Below are positions 17,575 through 25,639 of a stretch of DNA of 60,134 nt, piece after piece (position 1 is the first letter of the stretch; every line of letters begins with the position of its first letter). The translations under genes and the position numbers were made by a program. Origin of the DNA: Deltaproteobacteria bacterium (GTDB taxonomy: Bacteria; Desulfobacterota; Syntrophobacteria; BM002); assembly GCA_020353155.1 (NCBI GenBank), contig CP070689.1, positions 965,282 to 1,025,415 on the forward strand, given 5' to 3'. Under the pieces are notes generated by a model, which was given only the letters and a program-made list of their open reading frames with translations, was not told where the DNA came from and ran no database searches.

Positions 17575-17799
17575 TTAACTCTGATTCTGTTTTGAGATCT
17601 TTCGAGCTTTGTCGACCTCAGCGGCAAGGTCAATTTTTCCGCAGTCAAGACACATGGTTGAGAGGATCGGCACGTAGCCTGTATGTACGGTCAAAAACCG
17701 CGGATTTTCAAAGTGGAAGTGTATCCTACCGGTAGATTGAACCCTCCCAGACTCTAACTTGGAACCTCCACAGCGGGAACAGGTATTTTCATGAGCCAT
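17575..17799 (-). CDS. Small zinc-ribbon protein
   Basis: The ATG at 17799 has a strong AGGGGG site six bases upstream and gives a 74-residue protein. Two CxxC pairs, CSRCGG near residue 7 and CLDCGK near residue 52, should bind zinc. Similar short proteins with the pattern SGRV...TVHTGYVPI...C.DCG are widespread and of unknown function. The frame is open further upstream, but that part overlaps the AlgH-like gene in another frame and is not conserved-looking. Confidence 0.65.
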   Translation of the reverse strand: MAHENTCSRCGGSKLESGRVQSTGRIHFHFENPRFLTVHTGYVPILSTMCLDCGKIDLAAEVDKARKISKQNQS

Positions 17800-17920
17800 A
17801 GTCAACCCCCTTTCTGCTATTAACTGCTGCTCAAAATCTTCGCCAGTGAGATCAATGCAAAATTCATCCCAAAGCGAGACCGGGGGTTGATAGATTTTTT
17901 CGCTTAGGTTGAGATCATTG

Positions 17921-18637
17921 TTACCACAACCGGACCCATTGAGCGGAGCTCCTGTGAATGAGATCGGGCCATATTTCCTCAGGGGATTTATCGAAGACAG
18001 TTTCTGCATCCGCACCCAGGACATGCCAGCCGCCGGTGGCAATTTCTTTGTCTAATTGTCCGGGGGCCCAACCAGCATAACCGGCATAAACCCGAAATCT
18101 CTCTTCTCCTTCAGCATTCTTGATCATCCGCTGAATCACCTCCTGAGAAGAGCTGAGATGTATGTCTTTAAATACTTGACGAGACCCTTCAGGAGGACTG
18201 GTGGTTCTTATAAGAAGGAGTAACTGATTCTTGGCTACTGGCCCCCCGTGGTAGATTGTATCTGGTCGCTGCCGCAGTGCCTCTATTTCCGGCAATACTA
18301 ACGAGAGCTTCATTTCAGAAGGACGATTGATGATTAGCCCCATAGCACCTTGTCTATTGTATTCAAGGAGAAGAACAACAGTTTCAGCGAAATTTGGATC
18401 CAGGAGCTGTCTACTGGCTATAAGAAATCTCCCCTTTGAAGGTTTGACCATAGAGAGGGAATGATTGGGAAAAGTTAAGATACCGGGGACCCGGAATGGG
18501 AGATGCCGCGATCCAGCTTGGCCCAAACTAGGCAAGCCCACCACGGAAACAGTCAACAGGAAAACCGTGGCGAATACAAGGCAAGGCAGTGGTACTAGTA
18601 TTTTACCAATCTTATAAAAGGTGGGGTTTCTTCTCAT
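17921..18637 (-). CDS. AlgH/UPF0301 (YqgE) family protein with extra N-terminal hydrophobic segment
   Basis: The C-terminal about 185 residues match the AlgH/YqgE family: GRFLIASRQLLDPNFAETVV, NRQGAMGLIINRPSEM, YHGGPVAKN and YAGYAGWAPGQLDKEI. The family fold is known but its function is not. Unlike standard members, this one is preceded by about 50 residues including a hydrophobic stretch (ILVPLPCLVFATVFLLTVSV), which looks like a signal peptide or membrane anchor. The start at 18637 has an AAGGGA site; an ATG at 18721 in the same frame is less likely. AlgH proteins are normally cytoplasmic, so an exported version would be unusual. Confidence 0.8.
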   Translation of the reverse strand: MRRNPTFYKIGKILVPLPCLVFATVFLLTVSVVGLPSLGQAGSRHLPFRVPGILTFPNHSLSMVKPSKGRFLIASRQLLDPNFAETVVLLLEYNRQGAMGLIINRPSEMKLSLVLPEIEALRQRPDTIYHGGPVAKNQLLLLIRTTSPPEGSRQVFKDIHLSSSQEVIQRMIKNAEGEERFRVYAGYAGWAPGQLDKEIATGGWHVLGADAETVFDKSPEEIWPDLIHRSSAQWVRLW

Positions 18638-18818
18638 AAGTTCCCTTAGGCGGTTCAACCAACCATAGAAGGATGAAAAAAAGTATAACCTATTTAAATA
18701 TTTTTTGCCGGTGCAGGACATTATCTGTGGTCGCAGTCACGCCAAGGCGTGAATTCATAAAATATCCGGGCTAAATTACTGTGCGGATTCTTGGGAAGGC
18801 GGCCACTTGCAGTTCCGT

Positions 18819-19175
18819 CTAATTATCAGGTGCTGAGGGTGGAGTACTGCCTGATTCACCAAGGTCACTGTCAGTCCTGAAGGGACCTTTCATGTCAAAT
18901 GCTTTTGCGTAGGCCTTGATGACATCAAATACTCGAATGGGGCCATAGAGATTGAAGAGAGAGTATATTATTGCAGGAAGAATGGTCTCTTCGCTGGCAC
19001 TGAAAACCGAACTGAAAAGCTCTATCATTTCTTGTCCAGTAAAAGGACGCTCATTGGTAACAACCCCGGCACGGTCCTTTTCCATATAGAAGCACATGAA
19101 AATTACTTCTTCACCGAGATTCTTTCTAAAGGATCTCATAATATCCTGACTAATTTTTGTTCTTATATTTTCCAC
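18819..19175 (-). CDS. Hypothetical protein, 118 residues
   Basis: The GTG at 19175 follows an excellent GGGGAGGTAATT site. The protein contains an N-terminal basic helix, a central segment FTGQEMIELFSSVFSASEE and a hydrophobic helix LPAIIYSLFNLYGPIRVFDV, then a polar tail. No family is recognised. It is probably soluble or peripheral, and is alone between gaps of 140-180 bp. Confidence 0.6.
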   Translation of the reverse strand: MENIRTKISQDIMRSFRKNLGEEVIFMCFYMEKDRAGVVTNERPFTGQEMIELFSSVFSASEETILPAIIYSLFNLYGPIRVFDVIKAYAKAFDMKGPFRTDSDLGESGSTPPSAPDN

Positions 19176-19323
19176 AATTACCTCCCCAAAATTCGCTTTG
19201 ACAGCCTGCTGCTGTTTAATAATTTTAACACAGCAGTCTCATCGGCTGACACCCCCACGGGTTCACAGAGCTTATTTTGTCAACTAATCCTCCCGACGGA
19301 TCTTTTGCCCGCGGGCAATTTCA

Positions 19324-19848
19324 TTAAGTGTCTTGTCCGTCAGTCTGTGACTTTCCCCAAGTTCGCAGTCGCGGGATCCAGCGGGGAACACGGGATTTAT
19401 ATTTGAGGTACTCGTCTCCGAACCTTTTTTCCAGGCCTTTTTCCTCAACCAGGGGAAAATAAATTGCATTGCCAACAAAAAAAAGAATCAACCATGCGGC
19501 TATTGGCCAGGAATGAAAAAATAATGCCTCAGCTAGGAGCAGAAGCAGTGCACCAGTGATCATTGGATTTCTGCTGTAACCATATGGTCCACTAATAACC
19601 AGCTTTCTTGGGGGGTCCCAGGGGGCGGGAGTTCCTTCACCGTACTTTATGAAGCACTTTACCGTCAAGACACACAGGGTAAAACCTACACTGGCTGCCA
19701 ATAGAGCCAACCAAAACCAAATTTGACTAGGAGTTGTTAGTCTGGGAGAAAACCTCGAGTCTTTGCTTAAGAGGAGGATGATGGCGGGGATAAAGACGAG
19801 CACTGTGCCAGGCAGCGCGATAATAGTTCTTGCCAGTCCCCAGTGCAT
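19324..19848 (-). CDS. Isoprenylcysteine methyltransferase/PEMT-family membrane protein
   Basis: The 174-residue protein has four to five membrane helices and the C-terminal catalytic signature of the ICMT/phospholipid methyltransferase superfamily: GPYGYSRNPMITG followed by EEKGLEKRFGDEYLKYKSRVPRWIP. Start at 19848 with a GGAG site. Bacterial members methylate unknown small molecules or lipids. Confidence 0.85.
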   Translation of the reverse strand: MHWGLARTIIALPGTVLVFIPAIILLLSKDSRFSPRLTTPSQIWFWLALLAASVGFTLCVLTVKCFIKYGEGTPAPWDPPRKLVISGPYGYSRNPMITGALLLLLAEALFFHSWPIAAWLILFFVGNAIYFPLVEEKGLEKRFGDEYLKYKSRVPRWIPRLRTWGKSQTDGQDT

Positions 19849-19911
19849 ATTTGGACTCCTTCTCTAGATCGAGCCCTGAGAAGATGGGCCTGCCTCAGTA
19901 GTGTAAATTCA

Positions 19912-20439
19912 CAGGAGTTTCCCCAAAAATCTTTTCCTCGTGGCTATTGATTCAGCCTGTTACAGAGTTGTGGGTTATTTGGAAATGCAACCGGCTTCCT
20001 GGTGTTCCTTCTGTCGTTCCGAGTCTCACGGCCTGGTCACTTTGAACGCCGCTGCGGGCGGGTGAGGCCGCCCCCTCCCTGTTCCCACCTCGGCTACGCT
20101 TCGGTGGGCCAGGGGGTCCCCCACCCGCAGCCGCGAAAGTGGCTCAGGCCTTCCGCCAGTCACTCAGAAGAAACACCAGGAAACATCGCCAAAGAGCAAG
20201 CAGTCACAAAGAAGGACAGGTTGAGCTACGAGGTAAACAGCATCGGAGCAACCGGTGCGAAGCCTCGGCTGGCTGGAAAGACCACCATCTGCATCGGCGC
20301 GAGGATAGTCTAATCCGCACAAATCTATATTATGAATGGCAGCGACTATGCCGGATTACTGAGTAGCTTACCCTGTCCTTCTAAGATAGTCACCATATTG
20401 GATGGACAAATCCAAAGGGAGAAATTGGGGAACCTCCTG
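19912..20439 (+). mobile_element. TIR-bounded non-coding element, copy 1
   Basis: CAGGAGTTTCCCCAA (19912-19926) is matched at the other end by TTGGGGAACCTCCTG (20425-20439), 14 of 15 bases complementary. The 528 bp between hold no credible protein but a conserved structured RNA core shared with a second element at 28261-28793, which has the same end sequences, length and orientation. No clear target duplication remains at this copy. It could be a MITE-like non-autonomous transposon; alternatively the end pairing could be the closing stem of one long RNA. Confidence 0.7.
20011..20375 (+). ncRNA. Structured RNA core, HEARO/OMEGA-like (copy 1)
   Basis: From CTGTCGTTCCGAG to GAGTAGCTTACCCTG the sequence is about 75-80% identical by eye to 28371-28730. 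The hairpin CCCACC (20084-20089) / GGTGGG (20103-20108) is CCCGCC/GGCGGG in the other copy, a compensatory A-U to G-C change. Invariant single-stranded-looking blocks include GGTAAACAGCATCGGAGCAA and GTGGCTCAG. From memory these resemble HEARO (OMEGA-RNA) scaffolds associated with IscB nucleases, but no IscB gene follows. Identity needs a covariance-model search. Confidence 0.55.
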
Positions 20440-20510
20440 AAATTATACCCATTGATATTTCCGAGCATAGATATCGGTGGTGCTTTTTTGTCGAACACCA
20501 TACTGATCAG

Positions 20511-20885
20511 CTATTTTTTATCCTTGAGCAAGGAGGCGAGATCAGCGAAGGGTTTGTACTTGGAGGGTGTTTCTTCCTCACCCCCTGGGGTCTCATCCTC
20601 ATACCATTCCTGATCCAAATGGCGGGAGTGTTCATTATCGTGACAGTAGAGGCACATTAGCTCCCAGTTGCTGCCATCAGGTGGGTTGTTATCGTGGTTG
20701 TGATCCTTGTGATGGACGGTGAGTTCGCGAAGTTTTTTGCCAGAGAATTCTCGCCCACATCGTGCACAGACCCACGGGAAAATCTTGAGCGCTTGTTCCC
20801 GATAACCCTGCTCCCGCTTGCGCCGGGCCTCGGCGATGATTCGATCCAGCCTGTCTTTTTCCGATTGTTTTTTCTTGGATTCCAT
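20511..20885 (-). CDS. YajD-like HNH nuclease
   Basis: The 124-residue protein contains a Lys/Arg-rich N-terminal helix, a zinc knuckle WVCARCGREF (about residue 39) with a second pair MCLYCHDNEH (about 77), and the HNH core LTVHHKDHNHDNNPPDG (about 54-70). This is the architecture of the small stand-alone HNH proteins typified by YajD. A start at 20885 with AGGTGAG is well placed. It converges on the RNA element ending at 20439; whether this is more than chance is discussed under findings. Confidence 0.85.
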   Translation of the reverse strand: MESKKKQSEKDRLDRIIAEARRKREQGYREQALKIFPWVCARCGREFSGKKLRELTVHHKDHNHDNNPPDGSNWELMCLYCHDNEHSRHLDQEWYEDETPGGEEETPSKYKPFADLASLLKDKK

Positions 20886-20977
20886 TTGCTCACCTTGAAC
20901 TTAGATTAAAGGCGTCAGCCGAGATTAATAAGAGCTAGTCTTTATGGCCTGAGGCTCTTCCGCTTTAAACACATGAT

Positions 20978-21379
20978 TCACCTGGATGTAAGCTGGAGCA
21001 AACCTCGCCGATCAACCCACCAACCCGTTAGTGGAAAGATCAGCCAGGGGAGAATGTAGTAAACTGTCAAGTACCAGTATTCCCATAGAAAACTGATGCC
21101 GTAGCCAAGGTGAATACCACAGTAAATCAAATCGTATATGAAGAGAGGGACAGTAATGTAAAAAGACAACCACAGAGTGACCGCGAGACCTCTGCCTTTC
21201 CTCGCTCTTTTTGCACTCAAATAAACCACAAGCCACAAAGGTGGAAGGATAGCCGCGTCGAAGATGGCCATGAACCTGGGAGAATACTGTCTATAGTAAT
21301 GGGGGAGTCCTACTAGCCAAAAAATCAACCAGGCTAGGGTGACAATAAACAAAATACGCAAGTGTTTGCGAAGGGGCAT
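20978..21379 (-). CDS. Small integral membrane protein of unknown function
   Basis: The 133-residue protein has about four hydrophobic helices, starting with LRILFIVTLAWLIFWLVGLP, separated by short basic loops (SAKRARKGRG). The start has an AGGAAAACC ribosome binding site. No family is recognised. Confidence 0.6.
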   Translation of the reverse strand: MPLRKHLRILFIVTLAWLIFWLVGLPHYYRQYSPRFMAIFDAAILPPLWLVVYLSAKRARKGRGLAVTLWLSFYITVPLFIYDLIYCGIHLGYGISFLWEYWYLTVYYILPWLIFPLTGWWVDRRGLLQLTSR

Positions 21380-21781
21380 AAAGGTTTTCCTCAGCCTCGA
21401 TGCAATTGTCTTCCAAATATTAAGCAGTTGCCCCGCGCTCCTTGGGTGATTTGCTTGGGCAATAGGTCAAATCGTGGTCTGGGAGGGCAGCATCAGGTAA
21501 ACTCCCTTTGATGACAACCTTCTTGATGAATTTGTTATTCTAACACACCATGTTTGAAAGCAACACCAGCTTCGCCTGAGGTGGCCTGGTGCCTCAGTGG
21601 AGCAGTGCCGAACTGGTTGAAGTGACTCAGTTCGTGCTTAAGATGTTATCTAGTATTTACCTTAACAGTCTAGTAAGGCAAAGGCTGAGAGGATATAGTA
21701 CAGTTTGTTTGGCTCAAAAAGTAAACAAGCAAGCTTGCAAGGCTTTGCAATTCACTCTCAGCCTGGTGATGAGATCAAGGA
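21380..21781. other. Intergenic region without supported gene
   Basis: About 400 bp lie between the divergent membrane protein and rhodanese selenoprotein genes. Short open frames exist but none has a ribosome binding site and recognisable content. It should hold promoters for both neighbours; no convincing -35/-10 pair was found. Confidence 0.4.
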
Positions 21782-22198
21782 ATGAAAAGAACCATCTCAA
21801 CGCTGCTTAAACTATCAGTTGCAGTGACGTTGCTGGCGGCTTTTTCCTTCAACGGAGTGGCCGGTAGCGCGCCCAGAATTACCAAGGAAGAACTCAAATC
21901 GATGCTGGGTAATGCAAAACTGGTTATTGTTGATGTTCGAAGGAGTAAGGACTGGAACGCCAGTGAGTATAAAATAAAAGATGCCGTCCGGGTTGATCCT
22001 GATCCAAGAAAGGTTGACTCCTGGGCTAGTAGCTATGGTAAAGACAGGACCATCGTTGTCTACTGCGCCTGACCCAACGAACACACCAGTGCCCGTGCGG
22101 TACTGAATCTGATAGATGAGGGATACACCAATGCCTATGCCTTGAAAGGCGGTTGGTACGAATGGTTTCGGGCCAAGTATCCAGTTGAAAAGAAGTAA
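21782..22198 (+). CDS. Exported rhodanese-like selenoprotein with in-frame UGA
   Basis: Reading through the TGA at 22070-22072 (codon 97) gives a continuous 138-residue rhodanese domain behind a signal peptide (LSVAVTLLAAFSFNGVAGSA). The active-site context is IVVYCA-U-PNEHTSARAV, where the UGA lies directly after the usual catalytic-loop Cys. Downstream, VLNLIDEGYTNAYALKGGWYEWF is the normal end of a rhodanese fold, so this is not a truncated gene. Rhodanese-related selenoproteins with this CAU motif are known from Deltaproteobacteria. A strong hairpin follows the UGA. A role in periplasmic sulfur or selenol transfer is inferred. Confidence 0.88.
22087..22105 (+). promoter_or_regulatory. Candidate bacterial SECIS hairpin for UGA at 22070-22072
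   Basis: CAGTGCC-CGTGC-GGTACTG forms a 7 bp stem including one G-U pair, with a 5 nt loop having G at position 2. The loop begins 22 nt after the UGA. Confidence 0.65.
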
Positions 22199-22315
22199 CC
22201 TTTTCATCCCACAAAGTATTAGTAGACAACATCTTCTCAGCGGGCAGCAGCCAGCACGCAGCTGGCAGTATGCTCAACTGATAAGCGAAAAAGGCTTGCA
22301 GCTGCACACTGCCTG

Positions 22316-22702
22316 CTAGGAAAAACTGTATCCTGCCTCTTTCAGTTTCAATACAGCCCTCTTCAGATTGTCTACCTTAAGCAATAGATAGTCGGTATCA
22401 AAGGTAGATATTGCATAAATACTAACACCCACCTCAGCCAGAGAAGCGGTCAAAGGGGCCAGGATTCCAGTCAAGGAAAGGTCCAAAGGACCTCCTACCA
22501 TGATGCAGCACCAGCCTTTCTCACACAGAACGCCATGGGGCACAAGTTCCTGGGAGCATACAAGGGAGAGTTCGTCTTTTGTCCGGGTAATGGAGAAAAA
22601 GTCCCCTGCCAGCGCCCAAGGGGGAATATCTGCCTCAGGTCCAAGACGACAGATGGAATAGTGCTCCGGAAGCAATGAGAGGGTCAGGTTGGTATGGTTC
22701 AT
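22316..22702 (-). CDS. ACT-domain protein
   Basis: The ATG at 22702 is preceded by GGAGAAAGGC and gives 128 residues. The segments LPEHYSICRLGPEADIPPWA, FFSITRTKDELSLVC and GVSIYAISTFDTDYLLLKV are typical of small tandem ACT proteins (CASTOR/YprA-like) that bind amino acids. Partner and ligand are unknown. Confidence 0.8.
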   Translation of the reverse strand: MNHTNLTLSLLPEHYSICRLGPEADIPPWALAGDFFSITRTKDELSLVCSQELVPHGVLCEKGWCCIMVGGPLDLSLTGILAPLTASLAEVGVSIYAISTFDTDYLLLKVDNLKRAVLKLKEAGYSFS

Positions 22703-23010
22703 GCCTTTCTCCAAAACTTTCTAGAACGGGCCTTGTAATGGGCCTTAATCTTTCTACGATTACTATCTGGTGATGGCAATAATGTTATGGGTGAATGTCA
22801 GGGGATCTACATTTACCTCCCCTAGATTACTGTTTACCATTTACGGTTGAATGGACAAAACATTAATTTGATCATTAAAACATACCCTGGTAAGATCCAG
22901 GCTGAATTTGTTGCCGAACAAGGCGAGCCGTGCCCACAATTATTGTGCTGGAGAAGGGCTTTTCCACATTAAGATTGGCGGTTGCTTCGAATACTAAATG
23001 AGGAATAGTT
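22703..23010. other. Intergenic region, nothing recognised
   Basis: About 300 bp separate the divergent ACT gene and cNMP-binding gene. A short word-like motif (TGTTTACCATTTACGG, near 22830) of the dispersed intergenic type occurs here. No gene or clear promoter is called. Confidence 0.4.
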
Positions 23011-23457
23011 GTGATAACCATAGAGGAACTGAAAAGGTACGAAATTTTCGCCGAAATGGACCTCACGGAACTCAAACTCCTGTCCGCCATGGCTGAGGAA
23101 AGGAAGGCACGGGAGGGTGACGAGCTAATAAGAATAGGATCTCCCGCCCGGACCCTATATATTCTCCAAGAAGGTGGTCTGATGGTTGTCTTTCCTGACG
23201 GCCGAGCCATCACTTTGCACAAGCCGGGGAGAGTGGTGGGTTGGTCAGCCTTGGTAAGTCCCACTCACTATACGGCATCGGTCACATGCCTTACGGATTC
23301 TATCCTGATAGCTTTTCCCGGAAGCGAACTATTGCGGTTGGTCCAGAGGAACGTTGCATTTGGAACAAAGATTATGAGGAAAATTTCCGAAGTTCTCAGC
23401 AGGCGACTTCCCTTTTTGCAGGAAAAGGACAAGCGGATACTGAAACAAAGGAGTTAA
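23011..23457 (+). CDS. Cyclic nucleotide-binding domain protein
   Basis: From a GTG with an AGGA site, 148 residues form one Crp-type cNMP-binding beta-roll: LKRYEIFAEMDLTELKLLSAM, EGDELIRIGSPARTLYILQEG, and the later GRVVGWSALVSP with VTCLTDSILIAFPG. There is no C-terminal helix-turn-helix, so it is not a complete Crp/Fnr regulator. The phosphate-binding RA pair of true cAMP binders is not evident. It ends 4 bp before the OadG-like gene and probably is cotranscribed with the pump genes, where it might act as a regulatory subunit. Confidence 0.82.
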   Translation: MITIEELKRYEIFAEMDLTELKLLSAMAEERKAREGDELIRIGSPARTLYILQEGGLMVVFPDGRAITLHKPGRVVGWSALVSPTHYTASVTCLTDSILIAFPGSELLRLVQRNVAFGTKIMRKISEVLSRRLPFLQEKDKRILKQRS

Positions 23458-23461
23458 ACCC

Positions 23462-23944
23462 ATGGACGGGTTTTCTGCAATAAGCGCTGGAAATGGCTGG
23501 CTAATTTCTGCACTGGGAATTTCGGTGGTTTTTTTCGGTTTGGCCTCTTTGGCATTTATCATCTCCTTTTTCCCCCGGGCAATCAGCTGGTGGAATGATC
23601 ACGCTCAAACCCCCAGGTATGTTTTCCCTCTGCTCAGGAGTCTTCTGGTAAAGCGCAGGAGAAAGGTGCCAGCACTTTTGGGTTCCGGGGAAAGCCATGA
23701 GCCTGGAGAGATTGATGACGCAGAAGAAGACCTGAGGTTGCTCACTGCTCATATGGGTGAACCATTTAAACTGCCCCGCCTTATCGAGATGGCAGAACAG
23801 AGAGGCTTGACAAGGGTTCACTCAACGATCAATCGTTTGATTGTTAGAGGCACCATGGTTGGCGGTGATGATGGCCTGTTCCGCTGGACTAAAGGAACTG
23901 ACAAAAAGAGTCCAGTTGAAAAAAAGTTTGAAGAGATCGAATGA
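23462..23944 (+). CDS. OadG-like pump subunit with extra C-terminal domain
   Basis: The 160-residue protein has one N-terminal membrane helix (ALGISVVFFGLASLAFIISF) followed by basic residues, the layout of the small gamma subunit of Na+-translocating decarboxylases, and lies just upstream of an OadB homologue. Unlike normal OadG, residues about 95-145 (LLTAHMGEPFKLPRLIEMAE, STINRLIVRGTMVG) read like a winged-helix or similar small alpha/beta fold. Assignment as a gamma subunit is by position and topology rather than strong similarity. Confidence 0.55.
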   Translation: MDGFSAISAGNGWLISALGISVVFFGLASLAFIISFFPRAISWWNDHAQTPRYVFPLLRSLLVKRRRKVPALLGSGESHEPGEIDDAEEDLRLLTAHMGEPFKLPRLIEMAEQRGLTRVHSTINRLIVRGTMVGGDDGLFRWTKGTDKKSPVEKKFEEIE

Positions 23945-24026
23945 GGCCTTGTCTATTAACCAAGCAACTACAAAACCGCACTACTTTACTTGATTGGTGC
24001 TAGGGAGAACATACGAGGAAATTTCT

Positions 24027-25151
24027 ATGGAACTCCTAATTGAGTTCTTGCAAAATACCGGTTTTGGCATGGCCGACTTTCGTCACTTAGTTATGATAGC
24101 TGTTGGGTTAATCTTCATTTATCTGGGCATTGCCCGACACTACGAACCTTTACTTCTCGTTCCCATCGGCTTTGGCATCCTGGTTGGCAACATCCCGGTA
24201 TTCAAGGGATTAGGCCTGGGCATTTACGAAAAAGGCTCGGTTCTCAACTATCTCTACTTTGGCGTGAGGCAGGGCATTTACCCCCCATTGATCTTTTTAG
24301 GCATTGGCGCCATGACAGACTTCTCAACCCTCCTGGCCAGGCCCAAGCTCATATTGCTGGGTGCCGCCGCACAGTTGGGTGTGTTTATGACCTTTCTCGG
24401 GGCGCTGTTTCTGGGCTTCCTTCCGAAGGAGGCGGGCTCCATCGGCATAATCGGCGGAGCTGACGGCCCCACCGCCATCTTTCTGTCGGCCAAGTTGGCC
24501 CCGCACCTGGTAGGACCCATAGCCATTGCTGCTTATTCGTATATGGCACTAGTGCCGGTCATCCAGCCGCCGATCATGAGGCTGCTCACGAGCCGGCAAG
24601 AACGTCTAATCAGAATGAGTGATCCCAGGGAAGTGAGCTCCCAGGAGAAGATTGTATTCCCCATTGTTGGTTTTCTACTGTGCTGCTTCTTGGCACCGGC
24701 GGCCCTACCATTGCTGGCCATGCTTTTTTTCGGTAATCTGTTGAAGGAATGTCTGGTCACTGACCGTCTGGCTAAAACTGCTCGTACCGCCGTGGTTGAT
24801 ACAGTAACCATTGTCCTTGGTCTAACCGTGGGCGCCAGTACTCAGGCTGACGTATTTCTCACTGGTAAATCCATTGGAATCTTCATTCTAGGTGCTTGCT
24901 CCTTCATGGTGGCTACAGCAGGCGGTGTACTTTTTGCCAAAGTGATGAACCTCTTTAGCCATGATAAGATTAACCCCCTCCTCGGTGCTGCTGGCGTGTC
25001 GGCGGTGCCGGATTCTGCCCGGGTGGTGCAAATGGTAGGCAATAGGGAAGATCCGAGTAACTACTTACTAATGCACGCCATGGCACCGAATGTGGCCGGG
25101 GTGATCGGTTCGGCCATTGCGGCTGGAGTGCTCTGGAGCTTCCTTGGCTGA
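24027..25151 (+). CDS. oadB: Na+-translocating decarboxylase beta subunit (OadB/GcdB family)
   Basis: The ATG at 24027 with GAGGAA gives 374 residues with about ten membrane segments. The family signatures are LLVPIGFGILVGNIP, LIFLGIGAMTDFSTLL, IGIIGGADGPTAIF (Na+-binding Asp region) and the end block GAAGVSAVPDSARVVQ followed by LMHAMAPNVAGVIGSAIAAG. Beta subunits couple decarboxylation of oxaloacetate, methylmalonyl-CoA or glutaconyl-CoA to outward Na+ transport. The carboxyltransferase alpha and biotin subunits are not in this window, so the substrate cannot be set. Confidence 0.92.
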   Translation: MELLIEFLQNTGFGMADFRHLVMIAVGLIFIYLGIARHYEPLLLVPIGFGILVGNIPVFKGLGLGIYEKGSVLNYLYFGVRQGIYPPLIFLGIGAMTDFSTLLARPKLILLGAAAQLGVFMTFLGALFLGFLPKEAGSIGIIGGADGPTAIFLSAKLAPHLVGPIAIAAYSYMALVPVIQPPIMRLLTSRQERLIRMSDPREVSSQEKIVFPIVGFLLCCFLAPAALPLLAMLFFGNLLKECLVTDRLAKTARTAVVDTVTIVLGLTVGASTQADVFLTGKSIGIFILGACSFMVATAGGVLFAKVMNLFSHDKINPLLGAAGVSAVPDSARVVQMVGNREDPSNYLLMHAMAPNVAGVIGSAIAAGVLWSFLG

Positions 25152-25635
25152 TAGATTAAGAAGACATCCTTGGAAAGTTACCTCAGTTGGAGACGAGGCC
25201 GATTCTATTTGCCCCCGCTGCAAAGAGGAGACTATCCATCGCGTGGTGGCCATGGTGGAGAGTAAGATCCACCTGGTGATTTGTACCCGTTGCAACAGTC
25301 AACATCGATACCGCCCCTCGTTGGCCGCCATGAGAAAAAAGACTCCACTGCCTTCCGAACGCCAGGCAAGGGTTTTGAAAAAACTGGAAGAAAGCAAAAC
25401 TCCTCCGCCGAAAGAACCCCTGAGAGTTTGGGAGAATTTCAGAGAAATTTTGGCTGAGGTGAAACCGTTACCCTACGATCCAAGTGAGGAATATAAGGAA
25501 CATCAGGCCGTTGACCATCCTACCTTTGGACTTGGCTTTGTTCGCAGGGTGATAGATGCTTCCAAAGTCGAGATTGTCTTTGAGCGCGAGGTAAAGGTCC
25601 TCGTGATGAACCGCCCCAGGTCAGGGCAAGAGTGA
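25144..25635 (+). CDS. Zinc-ribbon protein of unknown function
   Basis: The likely start is a TTG at 25144 with a GGAG site that overlaps the oadB stop, giving 163 residues. An N-terminal zinc ribbon CPRCKEE ... CTRCNSQH (residues about 18-50) is followed by a charged linker and a C-terminal beta domain with VDHPTFGLGFVRRVI and VEIVFEREVKVLVM. The HPxFGxGxV motif recurs in small bacterial proteins of unknown function. Overlap with oadB suggests translational coupling. Confidence 0.65.
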   Translation: MADRLRRHPWKVTSVGDEADSICPRCKEETIHRVVAMVESKIHLVICTRCNSQHRYRPSLAAMRKKTPLPSERQARVLKKLEESKTPPPKEPLRVWENFREILAEVKPLPYDPSEEYKEHQAVDHPTFGLGFVRRVIDASKVEIVFEREVKVLVMNRPRSGQE

Positions 25636-25639
25636 ATTG

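Noticed and set aside
20139-20366. Arg/His-rich open frames inside RNA element copy 1 (and 28404-28761 in copy 2)
   Set aside because: They overlap the conserved RNA core, occur in several frames, lack ribosome binding sites and the two copies differ by indels that break the frames; conservation follows RNA pairing instead of codons.
20011-20375. RNase P RNA, tmRNA or cobalamin riboswitch
   Set aside because: The diagnostic blocks (GAGGAAAGTCCGGGCTC, tag ORF with tRNA-like ends, B12 box) are absent, and two nearby diverged copies within TIRs would be odd for these genes.
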